Shown here piece by piece: positions 9,169-17,164 of a stretch of DNA of 64,000 bases. The stretch covers positions 806,001 to 870,000 of the forward strand of contig JADKDK010000002.1 of NCBI GenBank assembly GCA_016718385.1, read 5' to 3'. A program made the position numbers and the translations under genes. How positions within the stretch are numbered: position 1 is the stretch's first letter; every line of letters begins with the position of its first letter. The notes beneath the pieces are model-generated. The model was not told the origin of the DNA, searched no databases, and saw only the letters and a list, made by a program, of their open reading frames with translations. The DNA comes from Gammaproteobacteria bacterium (GTDB lineage: Bacteria > Pseudomonadota > Gammaproteobacteria > Pseudomonadales > UBA5518).

Positions 9169-9198
9169 TTTCCAGCCCGGGAACATTGCGGGTATAAA
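9169..9198 (+). promoter_or_regulatory. Candidate promoter for the signalling operon
   Basis: TTTCCA (9169-9174), an 18-base spacer and TATAAA (9193-9198) lie in the 78-base gap after dapC. This would start transcription about 25 bases before the GTG at 9229. Confidence 0.4.
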
Positions 9199-9228
9199 TA
9201 CCCTGAAGCACATGCACAGGCCCAACGG

Positions 9229-10749
9229 GTGTCCGCCGCGCACGCGCCAGATTCCGTGATCCTGCGAGAATCCCTCGCCAGCACCGAGCGGCTGATATCG
9301 GAGACGATCTCGCGCGCCGAGGACCTGCACGCGCTGGTGCTGCTGCCGGATCTCGAGAAGTGCTCGCTCGCGGCGGCGCGCGCCTCGGACTGCCTGGCCG
9401 TGGACTGGTCGGGCGACCGCCAGCGCCTGCTGCACGATCTGCGCAACCACGTCGGCGCCATCAGCGGCTACCTCGAACTGCTGCTCGAGGAGCACACCGA
9501 CATCGACCGCCGGCTCGCGACGAACCTCGACGCCCTGCGCGCGCAGGTCGGCGAGCTGCTCGCGGCGACCGCTCCCGAGGCCAACGCCGCGCTGACCCCG
9601 CCGCCGCCGGCGCCCGAGGGAGGACACGGCACCCTGCTGGTGATAGACGACAACGAGCTCAGCCGCGAGTTGCTGGGGCGCTACCTGCGCCGCCAGGGCC
9701 ATGCCGTGCTCGCCGCCGCCTCGGGCGCCGAGGCGATCGCGATCCTGCAGCACAGCGCCGTCGACCTGATCTTCCTCGACCTCGTGATGCCGGAGATGAG
9801 CGGGCTGGAACTGCTGAAGCGCATCAAGTCCGACGAACGCCTGCGCGCGGTTCCCGTGATCATCGTCTCGGGCATCGCCGAGAGCGACGGGGTGATCCGC
9901 TGCATCGAGGCCGGCGCCGAGGACTACCTGTCCAAACCCTTCAATCCCACGCTGCTGCAGGCGCGCCTCAACGCCGGGCTGCAGCGCAAGCGCTGGCACG
10001 ACCGCGAGGAAGCGTACCGGCGCGAACTCGAGCGCAACCAGCGATTCATCCGCAACACCTTCGGGCGCTACCTCTCGGACGAGATCGTCGATGCGCTGCT
10101 CGAGTCGCCGCAGGGCCTCGATCTCGGCGGCATCACCTGCCGGGTCACGATCCTGATGGCGGACATCCGCAACTTCAGCCATGTCTGCGAAAGCCACTCG
10201 CCGCAGCAGGTGGTGAAGCTGCTCAACAACTACCTCGGCGCGATGTCCGCCGTGATCATGGCGCACAACGGCACCGTGGACGAATTCATCGGCGACGGCA
10301 TCCTCGCGATATTCGGCGCACCGGTAGGCCGCCCGGACGACGCCCGGCGCGCCACGCGCTGCGCGCTCGCGATGCAGGCCGCGGTGCACGGCATCAACGC
10401 GCGCAACCGCGAACAGGGGCTGCCCGAGATCGCCATCGGCATCGGCCTGAACACCGGCGTGGTGGTGGCCGGCAACATCGGCTCCGAGCAGCGCAGCAAG
10501 TACGGCGTCGTCGGACACACGGTCAACCTCACCGCGCGCATCGAGTCCTACACCGGCGCCGGCGAGATCCTCGCCTCGCAGAGCACCGTCGACGAGGTCG
10601 GTCCCGGCCTCGAGACCGGACGCAGTTTCAGCGCGCGCCCCAAGGGCATGGCCGCCGAGGTCCTGATCCATGCCATCACCGGACTGCGCGGCGACGACGG
10701 CGCGTCCCCGCTCGCCTCCGGCGCCGGCGGTGAGCGAGGCGCGCCATGA
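9229..10749 (+). CDS. Response regulator with class III adenylate/guanylate cyclase output and an H-box segment
   Basis: A soluble 506-residue protein. Residues 60-90 hold a histidine-kinase-like H-box (LLHDLRNHVGAISGYLELLL) without an ATPase domain. Residues 136-255 are a receiver domain (LLVIDDNELSRELL, phospho-acceptor in FLDLVMP near 184, conserved SKPF). A linker helix follows, then a class III cyclase from about 305 to 480 (ILMADIRNFSHV with the first metal Asp; EFIGDGILAIFGAP with the second). It likely makes cAMP or cGMP in response to phosphorylation; which nucleotide cannot be told from the sequence. The start is GTG without a clear ribosome-binding site. It overlaps the next gene by four bases. 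Confidence 0.85.
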   Translation: MSAAHAPDSVILRESLASTERLISETISRAEDLHALVLLPDLEKCSLAAARASDCLAVDWSGDRQRLLHDLRNHVGAISGYLELLLEEHTDIDRRLATNLDALRAQVGELLAATAPEANAALTPPPPAPEGGHGTLLVIDDNELSRELLGRYLRRQGHAVLAAASGAEAIAILQHSAVDLIFLDLVMPEMSGLELLKRIKSDERLRAVPVIIVSGIAESDGVIRCIEAGAEDYLSKPFNPTLLQARLNAGLQRKRWHDREEAYRRELERNQRFIRNTFGRYLSDEIVDALLESPQGLDLGGITCRVTILMADIRNFSHVCESHSPQQVVKLLNNYLGAMSAVIMAHNGTVDEFIGDGILAIFGAPVGRPDDARRATRCALAMQAAVHGINARNREQGLPEIAIGIGLNTGVVVAGNIGSEQRSKYGVVGHTVNLTARIESYTGAGEILASQSTVDEVGPGLETGRSFSARPKGMAAEVLIHAITGLRGDDGASPLASGAGGERGAP

Positions 10750-11135
10750 CACGCATCCTCCTGGTCGAGGACAACGAGATGAACCGCGACATGCTCTCGC
10801 GCCGCCTGGCACGCAAGGGCTTCGAGGTGCTGCTGGCGGTCGACGGCGAGCAGGCCGTCACGATGACCGTGGCCGAGTTGCCCGACCTCGTGCTGCTGGA
10901 CATGAACCTGCCGCTGAAGGACGGCTGGAGCGCGGCGCGCGAGATCCGCGCCGACCCGCGCTGCCGGGGCATCCCGATCATCGCGCTCACCGCGCACGCG
11001 ATGTCCGACGACCGCAGCCGCGCGCTGGCGGCGGGCTGCGACGACTACGAGACCAAGCCGCTCGACTTCGCGCGCCTGCTCGACAAGATCGCGCTCCTGC
11101 TCGAGGCACGCGGCGGCGCGGACGCCCCGGCATGA
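10746..11135 (+). CDS. Single-domain response regulator (CheY/DivK-like)
   Basis: A 129-residue stand-alone receiver domain: acidic pair in ILLVEDNEMNRDML, phospho-acceptor Asp about 52 in LVLLDMNLPLKDGW, the Thr of IIALTAHAMS and Lys of DYETKPLD. There is no output domain. It is translationally coupled on both sides (ATGA with the cyclase protein and with the histidine kinase), so it probably shuttles phosphate between the kinase downstream and the cyclase protein upstream, or interacts with another target. Nothing in the sequence identifies that target. Confidence 0.9.
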   Translation: MTRILLVEDNEMNRDMLSRRLARKGFEVLLAVDGEQAVTMTVAELPDLVLLDMNLPLKDGWSAAREIRADPRCRGIPIIALTAHAMSDDRSRALAAGCDDYETKPLDFARLLDKIALLLEARGGADAPA

Positions 11136-13531
11136 GCCTGCTGCAACGGCTGACGATCGCGATCTTCAGCGTGCTGCTGCTGTTCGCGGTCAACGTCGTC
11201 ACCTATTCGATCGGCAACCGCACCATCCGCGATTCGCTCGACGCGGTCAGCGACGCGGTGCAGGGACAGATCAACGCCAGCACCGTGCGCCAGGACATGG
11301 ACGACGTGCACAAGCAGCTGCTGGTGCTGGTGACGCTGCACGATTCGACCGGCCAGGGCATCTCCGCCCCCGAGGCCGAGCGCACGCGCGAGGCAATCGC
11401 CGGGCTGCGCCAGCTCATCGCCCGCATGGAACGCAACACCAACGAGGATTCGGCCGCGGCGCACGCCGCGCTGCAGGCGCACGCGCAGACGCTGTTCGCC
11501 GACTGGGAAAACGTGCTGTCGGAGCTGCGCCGCCAGGGTACGCGCGGCCTGTCCGCGGCCGAACTGAAAGCGGCCTACACCGGCGTCGAGCGCGCACTGT
11601 CGGAATTCGAGGAAGCCGTGATCGCGGTCTCGCGCGCGCAGAGCGAGCACGTCGAGTCGACGGGGCGCATCATCGGGCGCGTCACCGTGATCATCTTCCT
11701 CAGCTCGATCTTCGTGACCAGCCTGCTCGGCTTCCTGCTGATCCGCCACACCAACGAGTCGCTGATGCGTCTGCGCGAAGGCACGGTCAGGATCGGCGGC
11801 GGCGATCTCGACTACCGCATCACGGTGCCCTCGCACGACGAATTCGGGCAGCTTGCCGCGGCCTTCAACGACATGTCGGAGAAGCTGCGCGCCGCGGTGC
11901 TGGAAGTGCAGGAGGCCAAGGAGCAGGCCGATCGCGCCAACGCCGCCAAGAGCGGCTTCCTGGCCAACATGAGCCACGAACTGCGCACACCGCTCAACGC
12001 GATCATCGGCTACAGCGAGATGATGGTCGAGATGGCCGCCGAGGAGGAGGATCTGCCCGCCGCCGAGCTCAGCGGCGACATGCAGCGCATCCTCACCGCG
12101 GGCAGGCACCTGCTCTCCCTGATCACCAACGTGCTCGATCTCGCGAAGATCGAGACCGGCAAGATGACGCTCTACCGCGAGCCCTTCGACGCGATCGAGG
12201 TGCTGCGCGAGCTCGGCGCCACCATGCACACGCTCGCCGCGCACAACGGCAACACGATCCGCATCGCCGCGATACCGCACGAGGCGGCGCTGGTCAGCGA
12301 CCAGACGCGCTTTCGCCAGATCTTCGCCAACCTCATCAGCAACGCCTGCAAGTTCACCACTGACGGCGAGATCACGGTGGACACCGAGGCTTTCACGCGC
12401 GAAGGCGCCGATTGGCTGCGATTTCGCGTGCGCGATACCGGCATCGGCATGACGGAGGCGCAGCTCGACAGCGTGTTCGAGGCCTTCGTGCAGGCCGATT
12501 CCTCGACCACCAAGCGTTACGGCGGCACCGGGCTCGGACTGTCGCTGTGCCGCGAGTTCTGCCAGCTGCTCGGCGGCAGCATCGGTGCGGCGAGCGAACC
12601 GGGCCACGGCAGCGTGTTCACCGTGGAGCTGCCGGTGGATGCCACCACCGTGCCGGAGCTCTTCTTTGCCTCGGCGGCGCCCGGCGCGGAACCCGAGCTC
12701 CTGCCGGCAGCGGCGCCATCGGGCGCGCAGACGGTGCTGGTGATCGACGACGACGCGGACGCGCGCACGATCAGCGCACGGGTGCTGCGCGGCGAGGGCT
12801 GCCGCGTGCTCGAGGCCGAGAGCGGCGACGAGGGCCTCAGGCTGGCGCGCGAACAGCGGCCGGACCTGATCGTGCTCGACCTGGTGATGCCGGGCATGGA
12901 CGGCTGGGCAGTGCTCTCGGTGCTGAAGGACAACGAGGAGACGCGCGACATCCCGGTGGTGCTGCAGTCCATGCTCGATGCGCGCGACGAGGCGATCGGC
13001 AAGGGTGCCGCGGACTTCCTCGACAAGCCCGTGAACCGGCGCCGGCTGGCCGAGACGCTCGAGCGTCTCGCTCCGCGCGACCGCAGTGGCCACGTGCTGC
13101 TGATCGAGAGCGAATCGCGGGCGCGCGAGGAACTGATCGCGGGGCTGCAGGGCCAGGGCTGGTACGTGAGCAGCACCGAACAGGCGGGCGAGGCGCTGGC
13201 GATCGCGCGCCAGAGCCTGCCTGACCTGATCCTGCTGTCGCTGGGCCTGCCCAGCGAGGACGTGTTCGCGCTCAGCGAGGAACTCGGCCGCAGCCCGGTG
13301 CTGAGCCAGGTGCCGGTATTCGTGCTCGCGGGCGCCGACATCCGCGCCGATGCGCACGCACGGCTGGCCTCGCACCTCGATCGGCTGGTGCTGCACGACG
13401 CCGGCTCGCTGGAATCACTGCTCGAGCAGACCCGGCACCTGAGCGCCGCCGCGCACCACCCGTCGGGATGCGCCGGCTCTCAGGTCAACCCCATCAGCTC
13501 CACCAGCCCGTGGCTGTGGCCCGCGGTGTAG
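11132..13531 (+). CDS. Membrane hybrid histidine kinase with two receiver domains, the second degenerate
   Basis: A 799-residue protein. A transmembrane segment at about 7-27 is followed by a helical periplasmic region, a second segment at about 186-204 and a HAMP domain. The dimerisation/phospho-acceptor domain has His near 280 (LANMSHELRTPLNAIIGYSE). The ATPase has its N-box near 401 (NLISNACKF) and G-box near 465 (GGTGLGLSLC). The first receiver (about 535-650) has its acceptor in VLDLVMPGMDGW. In the second (about 655-770) LILLSLGLP has Ser where the acceptor Asp belongs, so it cannot be phosphorylated there. I start at ATG 11132, which overlaps the preceding stop. The last 52 bases overlap the end of the convergent SDR gene. 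Confidence 0.9.
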   Translation: MSLLQRLTIAIFSVLLLFAVNVVTYSIGNRTIRDSLDAVSDAVQGQINASTVRQDMDDVHKQLLVLVTLHDSTGQGISAPEAERTREAIAGLRQLIARMERNTNEDSAAAHAALQAHAQTLFADWENVLSELRRQGTRGLSAAELKAAYTGVERALSEFEEAVIAVSRAQSEHVESTGRIIGRVTVIIFLSSIFVTSLLGFLLIRHTNESLMRLREGTVRIGGGDLDYRITVPSHDEFGQLAAAFNDMSEKLRAAVLEVQEAKEQADRANAAKSGFLANMSHELRTPLNAIIGYSEMMVEMAAEEEDLPAAELSGDMQRILTAGRHLLSLITNVLDLAKIETGKMTLYREPFDAIEVLRELGATMHTLAAHNGNTIRIAAIPHEAALVSDQTRFRQIFANLISNACKFTTDGEITVDTEAFTREGADWLRFRVRDTGIGMTEAQLDSVFEAFVQADSSTTKRYGGTGLGLSLCREFCQLLGGSIGAASEPGHGSVFTVELPVDATTVPELFFASAAPGAEPELLPAAAPSGAQTVLVIDDDADARTISARVLRGEGCRVLEAESGDEGLRLAREQRPDLIVLDLVMPGMDGWAVLSVLKDNEETRDIPVVLQSMLDARDEAIGKGAADFLDKPVNRRRLAETLERLAPRDRSGHVLLIESESRAREELIAGLQGQGWYVSSTEQAGEALAIARQSLPDLILLSLGLPSEDVFALSEELGRSPVLSQVPVFVLAGADIRADAHARLASHLDRLVLHDAGSLESLLEQTRHLSAAAHHPSGCAGSQVNPISSTSPWLWPAV

Positions 13532-14262
13532 CCGCCGTCGACCACGAGCGCCTGTCCGGTCATGAACGAGGCATCACCACCCGCGAGGAAGAACGCCACG
13601 GAGGCGATCTCCTCGGGCTTGCCGAAACGCTGCATCTTGGTCTGGGTACGGATGCTCTCGCGGTAGTCACGCATGAAGTCGTGACCGACGGTGTTGCGGA
13701 ACAGCGGCGTGTCGATGAAGCCCGGGCAGATCGCGTTGCAGCGGATTCCCAGCCGCGCGTAGTCCATCGCGACGTTGCGCGTGAGCAGCACGACGCCGCC
13801 CTTCGAGGCATTGTAGGAACTGCCGCCCTCGGAGCCGACGATGCCCTCGATGCTGGCGATGGTCACGATCGAGCCCGCGCGCTGCGCCATCATGGCCGGC
13901 AATACCGCCTTGATGCTCAGGAAGGTGCCTTTCAGGTTGATGTCGAGCACGCGGTCCCAGGCCGTCTCCTCGACCAGGTGCACGGGTCCGGCGTCGGCAA
14001 TGCCCGCCGCGGTCACGAGCACGTCGATCCGCCCGTGCCTTGTCAGCGTCGCGTCCACCGCCGCCGCGAGAGCCGCGGCATCGGTGACGTCGCCGGCGTG
14101 GAACGATCCCCCCGCCGCCACCTCGGCAAAGGCGCTCCCGCCTTGCAGGTCGAAGCCGGCGACTGTCGCACCCTCGCGCACGAACTGTGCGGCACAGGCG
14201 AGCCCTATGCCGGAACCGGCACCCGTGACGAAGGCAACCATCCCCTGCATCCGCCGATCCAT
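13480..14262 (-). CDS. Short-chain dehydrogenase/reductase
   Basis: A classical SDR of 260 residues: NAD(P)-binding TGAGSGIGLACA near residue 13, an acidic residue after beta-2 (GFDLQGG) suggesting NAD preference, catalytic Ser in IASIEGIVGS, and YNASKGG with the Tyr/Lys pair. The C-terminal VDGGYTAGHSHG is common in this group. The substrate is unknown. Being divergent from the E1 alpha/beta genes, it may reduce or oxidise a diketone or alcohol in the same pathway (inference). Confidence 0.85.
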   Translation of the reverse strand: MDRRMQGMVAFVTGAGSGIGLACAAQFVREGATVAGFDLQGGSAFAEVAAGGSFHAGDVTDAAALAAAVDATLTRHGRIDVLVTAAGIADAGPVHLVEETAWDRVLDINLKGTFLSIKAVLPAMMAQRAGSIVTIASIEGIVGSEGGSSYNASKGGVVLLTRNVAMDYARLGIRCNAICPGFIDTPLFRNTVGHDFMRDYRESIRTQTKMQRFGKPEEIASVAFFLAGGDASFMTGQALVVDGGYTAGHSHGLVELMGLT

Positions 14263-14379
14263 GAGCCGTCTCCCTGCCAGAGCATGTTCGCGGCAGTATT
14301 GCGCAGCGTTAATCCGGCGTCCGTTACGGTGCGGTTAACATACGGTGCAACCCCCAGCGCTCTTCCCAGGATTCTCCGC

Positions 14380-15375
14380 ATGGCCATGACCCGCACGCAA
14401 CGCATCGAGAGCCTGCGCCGGATGCTGCGCATCCGCCGCTTCGAGGAAGCCGTCGCGAAGGCGGTTCGCGCGGGGGAGATTCCCGGCGCCTGCCATTCCA
14501 GCGCCGGCCAGGAGGCCGCCATCGTCGGCGCCTGCATGGCGCTTGGCGAGGACGACTACGTGACCGGCACGCACCGCTCGCACGGCCACCCGATCGGCAA
14601 GGGGGCGGCGCTCGCGCCGCTGATGGCCGAACTGATGGGCAAGGTCGAGGGCATCTGCGGCGGGCGCGGCGGCTCGATGCACCTCGCGGACGTGAGCGTC
14701 GGGATCATCGGCGAGTCGGCCATCGTCGGCGGCGGCATCCCGCTCGCGACCGGCGCCGCACTCTCCGCGCAGGTGCTCGGCAACGGCCGCGTGTCGCTGT
14801 GCTTCTTCGGCGACGGCGCGACCAACCAGGGCACCTTCCACGAATCGCTGAACATGGCGGCGCTGTGGCGCCTGCCGGCGGTCTACGTCTGCGAGAACAA
14901 CGGCTATGCGGCCACGACGCCGCTCGCGCTCTCGCACAGCGTGCCCGCGGTCGCCACCCGAGCCGCGGCCTACGGCATCCCGGCCGAATCGGTCGACGGG
15001 CAGGATCTCGACGCCGTGCACGCGGCGGTCGAGCGCGCGGTGGCGCGCGCACGCGCAGGCGAGGGTCCCGGCCTCGTCGAAGCCCTGACCTATCGCTACG
15101 ACGAGCACGCCGTGAACCTGCTGATCCCGGCCCAGTATCGCAGCGCCGGGGAGATCGCGGCCTGGCGCGAGCGCGATCCCCTGGCGCTATTCCGCGCGCG
15201 CCTGCTGGCCGAGGCAGTCCTCGACGCCGCGGCGGCGGACGCCATCGAGGCCGAAGTGACGGCCGAGGTGAAGCAGGCGCTGGCGTTTGCACGCGCCGGC
15301 GCCGAGCCCGAACTCGCCACGGTTTTCGATCACCTGTATGCCGACCCCGTCGGCGCGGCACCGGAGTTGCGCTGA
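14380..15375 (+). CDS. Thiamine-dependent 2-oxoacid/acetoin dehydrogenase E1, alpha subunit
   Basis: E1 alpha of 331 residues. It carries the thiamine diphosphate motif GDGATNQGTFHESLNM at about 145-160, the substrate-loop GTHRSHGHPIGKG and GGRGGSMHLAD. It decarboxylates a 2-oxoacid, or cleaves acetoin, and passes the acyl group to a lipoyl domain. The proteins most resemble the acetoin-dehydrogenase branch, but I cannot fix the substrate. ATG 14380 is chosen because family similarity begins just after it; a second ATG lies two codons on. It is coupled to the beta subunit gene by a TGATG overlap. Confidence 0.88.
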   Translation: MAMTRTQRIESLRRMLRIRRFEEAVAKAVRAGEIPGACHSSAGQEAAIVGACMALGEDDYVTGTHRSHGHPIGKGAALAPLMAELMGKVEGICGGRGGSMHLADVSVGIIGESAIVGGGIPLATGAALSAQVLGNGRVSLCFFGDGATNQGTFHESLNMAALWRLPAVYVCENNGYAATTPLALSHSVPAVATRAAAYGIPAESVDGQDLDAVHAAVERAVARARAGEGPGLVEALTYRYDEHAVNLLIPAQYRSAGEIAAWRERDPLALFRARLLAEAVLDAAAADAIEAEVTAEVKQALAFARAGAEPELATVFDHLYADPVGAAPELR

Positions 15376-16340
15376 TGGAAGCCGAACGCGAACTGAGCTA
15401 CTTCGAAGCCATCTTCGAGGCCGAACAGCAGGAGATGGACCGCGACGGGCGCGTGATCCTGATCGGCGAGGACATCTACCTCTACAGCGGCAGCGGGCTG
15501 CTCCAGGTCGACGCGAAGCGCCTGCGCAGCACGCCGATTTCCGAAAACAGTTTCTGCGGCGTCGCGGTGGGCGCGGCGATGACCGGTCTGCGGCCGATAG
15601 TCGACCTCACGATCGCGAGCTTCGCCTACCTCGCCTCGGACCAGATCATCAACCAGGCGTCGAAGCTGCACTACATGACCGGCGGGCGCGCGCGCATCCC
15701 GGTGGTCTTCCGTGCCTCGATGTGGCACAACGGCTCGAACGCCGCGCAGCACTCCGACCGGCCGTATCCGATGTTCATGAACGCGCCGGGGCTGAAGGTC
15801 GTCGCCCCGGCCACGGCGGCCGACATGAAGGGATTGCTCAAATCCGCGATCCGCGACGACGACCCCGTGATGGTCTTCGAGGACAACGATCTCTGGTTCA
15901 AGCGCGGCCGCTGCCCGGCCGATCCGGATTTCCTGGTGCCGATCGGCGTCGCCGACATCAAGCGCGCGGGTAGCGACCTCACGATAGTCTCCGTGGCCGG
16001 CTGCCTGCCGCACGCCCTCGGGGCAGCCGATCTGCTGGCGGCCGGGGGCGTCGCGGCCGAGGTGATCGACGTGCGCACGCTGGTGCCGCTCGACCGCGCG
16101 ACCATCCTGCGCTCGGTGGCGAAGACCGGGCGGCTCGTGGTCGTCGATTATGCGCACCGGACCTGCGGTGCTGCGGCCGAGATCGCCGCCATCGTCGCCG
16201 AGGAAGGCTTCGAGTCGCTGCGCCGCCCCATCCAGCGCGTCACCACGCCCGACGTCAACATTCCGTTCGCGCCCGCGCTGGAAAAGCCGCTCTACCCCTC
16301 GGCGGCACGCATCGCCGCGGCGGCGAGGAGGATCCTGTGA
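15375..16340 (+). CDS. Thiamine-dependent 2-oxoacid/acetoin dehydrogenase E1, beta subunit
   Basis: E1 beta of 321 residues with the transketolase pyrimidine domain first (VILIGEDIYLYSGSGLLQ; PISENSFCGVAVGAAMTGLR) and the transketolase C-terminal domain after about residue 190 (VVDYAHRTCGAAAEIAA). It forms the heterotetramer with the alpha subunit encoded just upstream. It ends four bases inside the lipoyl-domain gene, so the three genes read as one translationally coupled unit. Confidence 0.88.
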   Translation: MEAERELSYFEAIFEAEQQEMDRDGRVILIGEDIYLYSGSGLLQVDAKRLRSTPISENSFCGVAVGAAMTGLRPIVDLTIASFAYLASDQIINQASKLHYMTGGRARIPVVFRASMWHNGSNAAQHSDRPYPMFMNAPGLKVVAPATAADMKGLLKSAIRDDDPVMVFEDNDLWFKRGRCPADPDFLVPIGVADIKRAGSDLTIVSVAGCLPHALGAADLLAAGGVAAEVIDVRTLVPLDRATILRSVAKTGRLVVVDYAHRTCGAAAEIAAIVAEEGFESLRRPIQRVTTPDVNIPFAPALEKPLYPSAARIAAAARRIL

Positions 16341-16570
16341 GCACGACCATTCGCATGCCGCAGTGGGGCATGGGCATCACCGAGGCGGCCGTGCTGCGCT
16401 GGCTGAAAGCGCCCGGCGATGCGGTTGCCGAAGGCGAGGCGATCGCGGAGATCGAGACGGCGAAGGCCGTCGAGGAACTGGAGTCACCGGTGGACGGCAC
16501 CGTGCGCGAACTGCTGGTGCCCGCGGGCGCGACCGTGCCGGTGCGCGAGCCGATCGCCATCGTGGACTGA
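16337..16570 (+). CDS. Stand-alone lipoyl (biotinyl-lipoyl) carrier domain
   Basis: A 77-residue protein starting at GTG 16337 that is only a lipoyl domain: MPQWGMGITEAAVLRWLK, then EIETAKAVEELESPVDGTV, where the Lys in the ETAKA turn is the lipoylation site. The subunit-binding and acyltransferase domains that normally follow in an E2 are absent; the frame stops after REPIAIVD and the next gene is on the other strand. It is probably the carrier for the adjacent E1, with the acyltransferase and E3 encoded elsewhere. It is not a broken E2 as far as the sequence shows. Confidence 0.85.
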   Translation: MSTTIRMPQWGMGITEAAVLRWLKAPGDAVAEGEAIAEIETAKAVEELESPVDGTVRELLVPAGATVPVREPIAIVD

Positions 16571-16589
16571 GCCCGCCCGAGGCAGCGTC

Positions 16590-17159
16590 TCAGCCGCCGT
16601 CGACGCTCAGGGCGCGCAGCTGGCGCACCAGCTCCTCTTTCGCGGCGAGCTGGGCGGCGAGCTTGCGGTTGGATTCGCGCAGCGCCTGCATCTCGCCCTC
16701 GCGTGCCTGCAGCAGGCGCAGCAGCTCGAGCTGGGCGTGGAATTCGTGGCGCAGCTCGTGCGCGGCGAGGCGCAGGTCCAGCTCGCGCATCACGACCGCG
16801 GCGGCTGCGCTGTCGGCCACCTTCGACGAGGGCATCAGCCGCAGCGTCGCCATGCCGATCAGCGCGCGCACCTGCTCGCGCGGTTGCTCGGCGCGACCCA
16901 GCACGCGCTCGTAGAACAGCAACGCGCTCTTGTGATCGCCGCGCTCCCAGGCCGCCGATGCCTGGCGCAGCACCTCGTCGTAGTCGTCGCGCACCTGCTC
17001 GGGCGTGGTGTCGGGCAACGCCGCGGGCGCCGGCGCGCTCACCGGCTGCGCCTCGGCTGCCTGCTCGCGTACCGGCGCCTCGGCCGGCATGCCCTGGCAG
17101 CCGCCGAGCGCCATCGGCAGCGCTGCCGCAAGCAGCGTGAGTACGGCCCCGCGACGCAT
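16590..17159 (-). CDS. Lipoprotein with helical repeat and C-terminal coiled coil
   Basis: A 189-residue protein with a lipoprotein signal ending in the lipobox ALGGC (Cys near residue 21) and an Ala/Pro-rich linker. A TPR-like stretch follows (VRDDYDEVLRQASAAWERGD, then HKSALLFYERVLGRA), and the C-terminus is a coiled coil (REGEMQALRESNRKLAAQLA). I do not recognise the family with certainty; small helical lipoproteins of this kind occur beside envelope-stress two-component systems. It lies 5 bases after lysS and may be transcribed with it. Confidence 0.6.
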   Translation of the reverse strand: MRRGAVLTLLAAALPMALGGCQGMPAEAPVREQAAEAQPVSAPAPAALPDTTPEQVRDDYDEVLRQASAAWERGDHKSALLFYERVLGRAEQPREQVRALIGMATLRLMPSSKVADSAAAAVVMRELDLRLAAHELRHEFHAQLELLRLLQAREGEMQALRESNRKLAAQLAAKEELVRQLRALSVDGG

Positions 17160-17164
17160 GATCG

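Noticed and set aside
16337..16570. The lipoyl domain as a truncated E2 broken by an indel
   Set aside because: No acyltransferase-like sequence follows in any plus-strand frame before the convergent lipoprotein gene begins 20 bases later.
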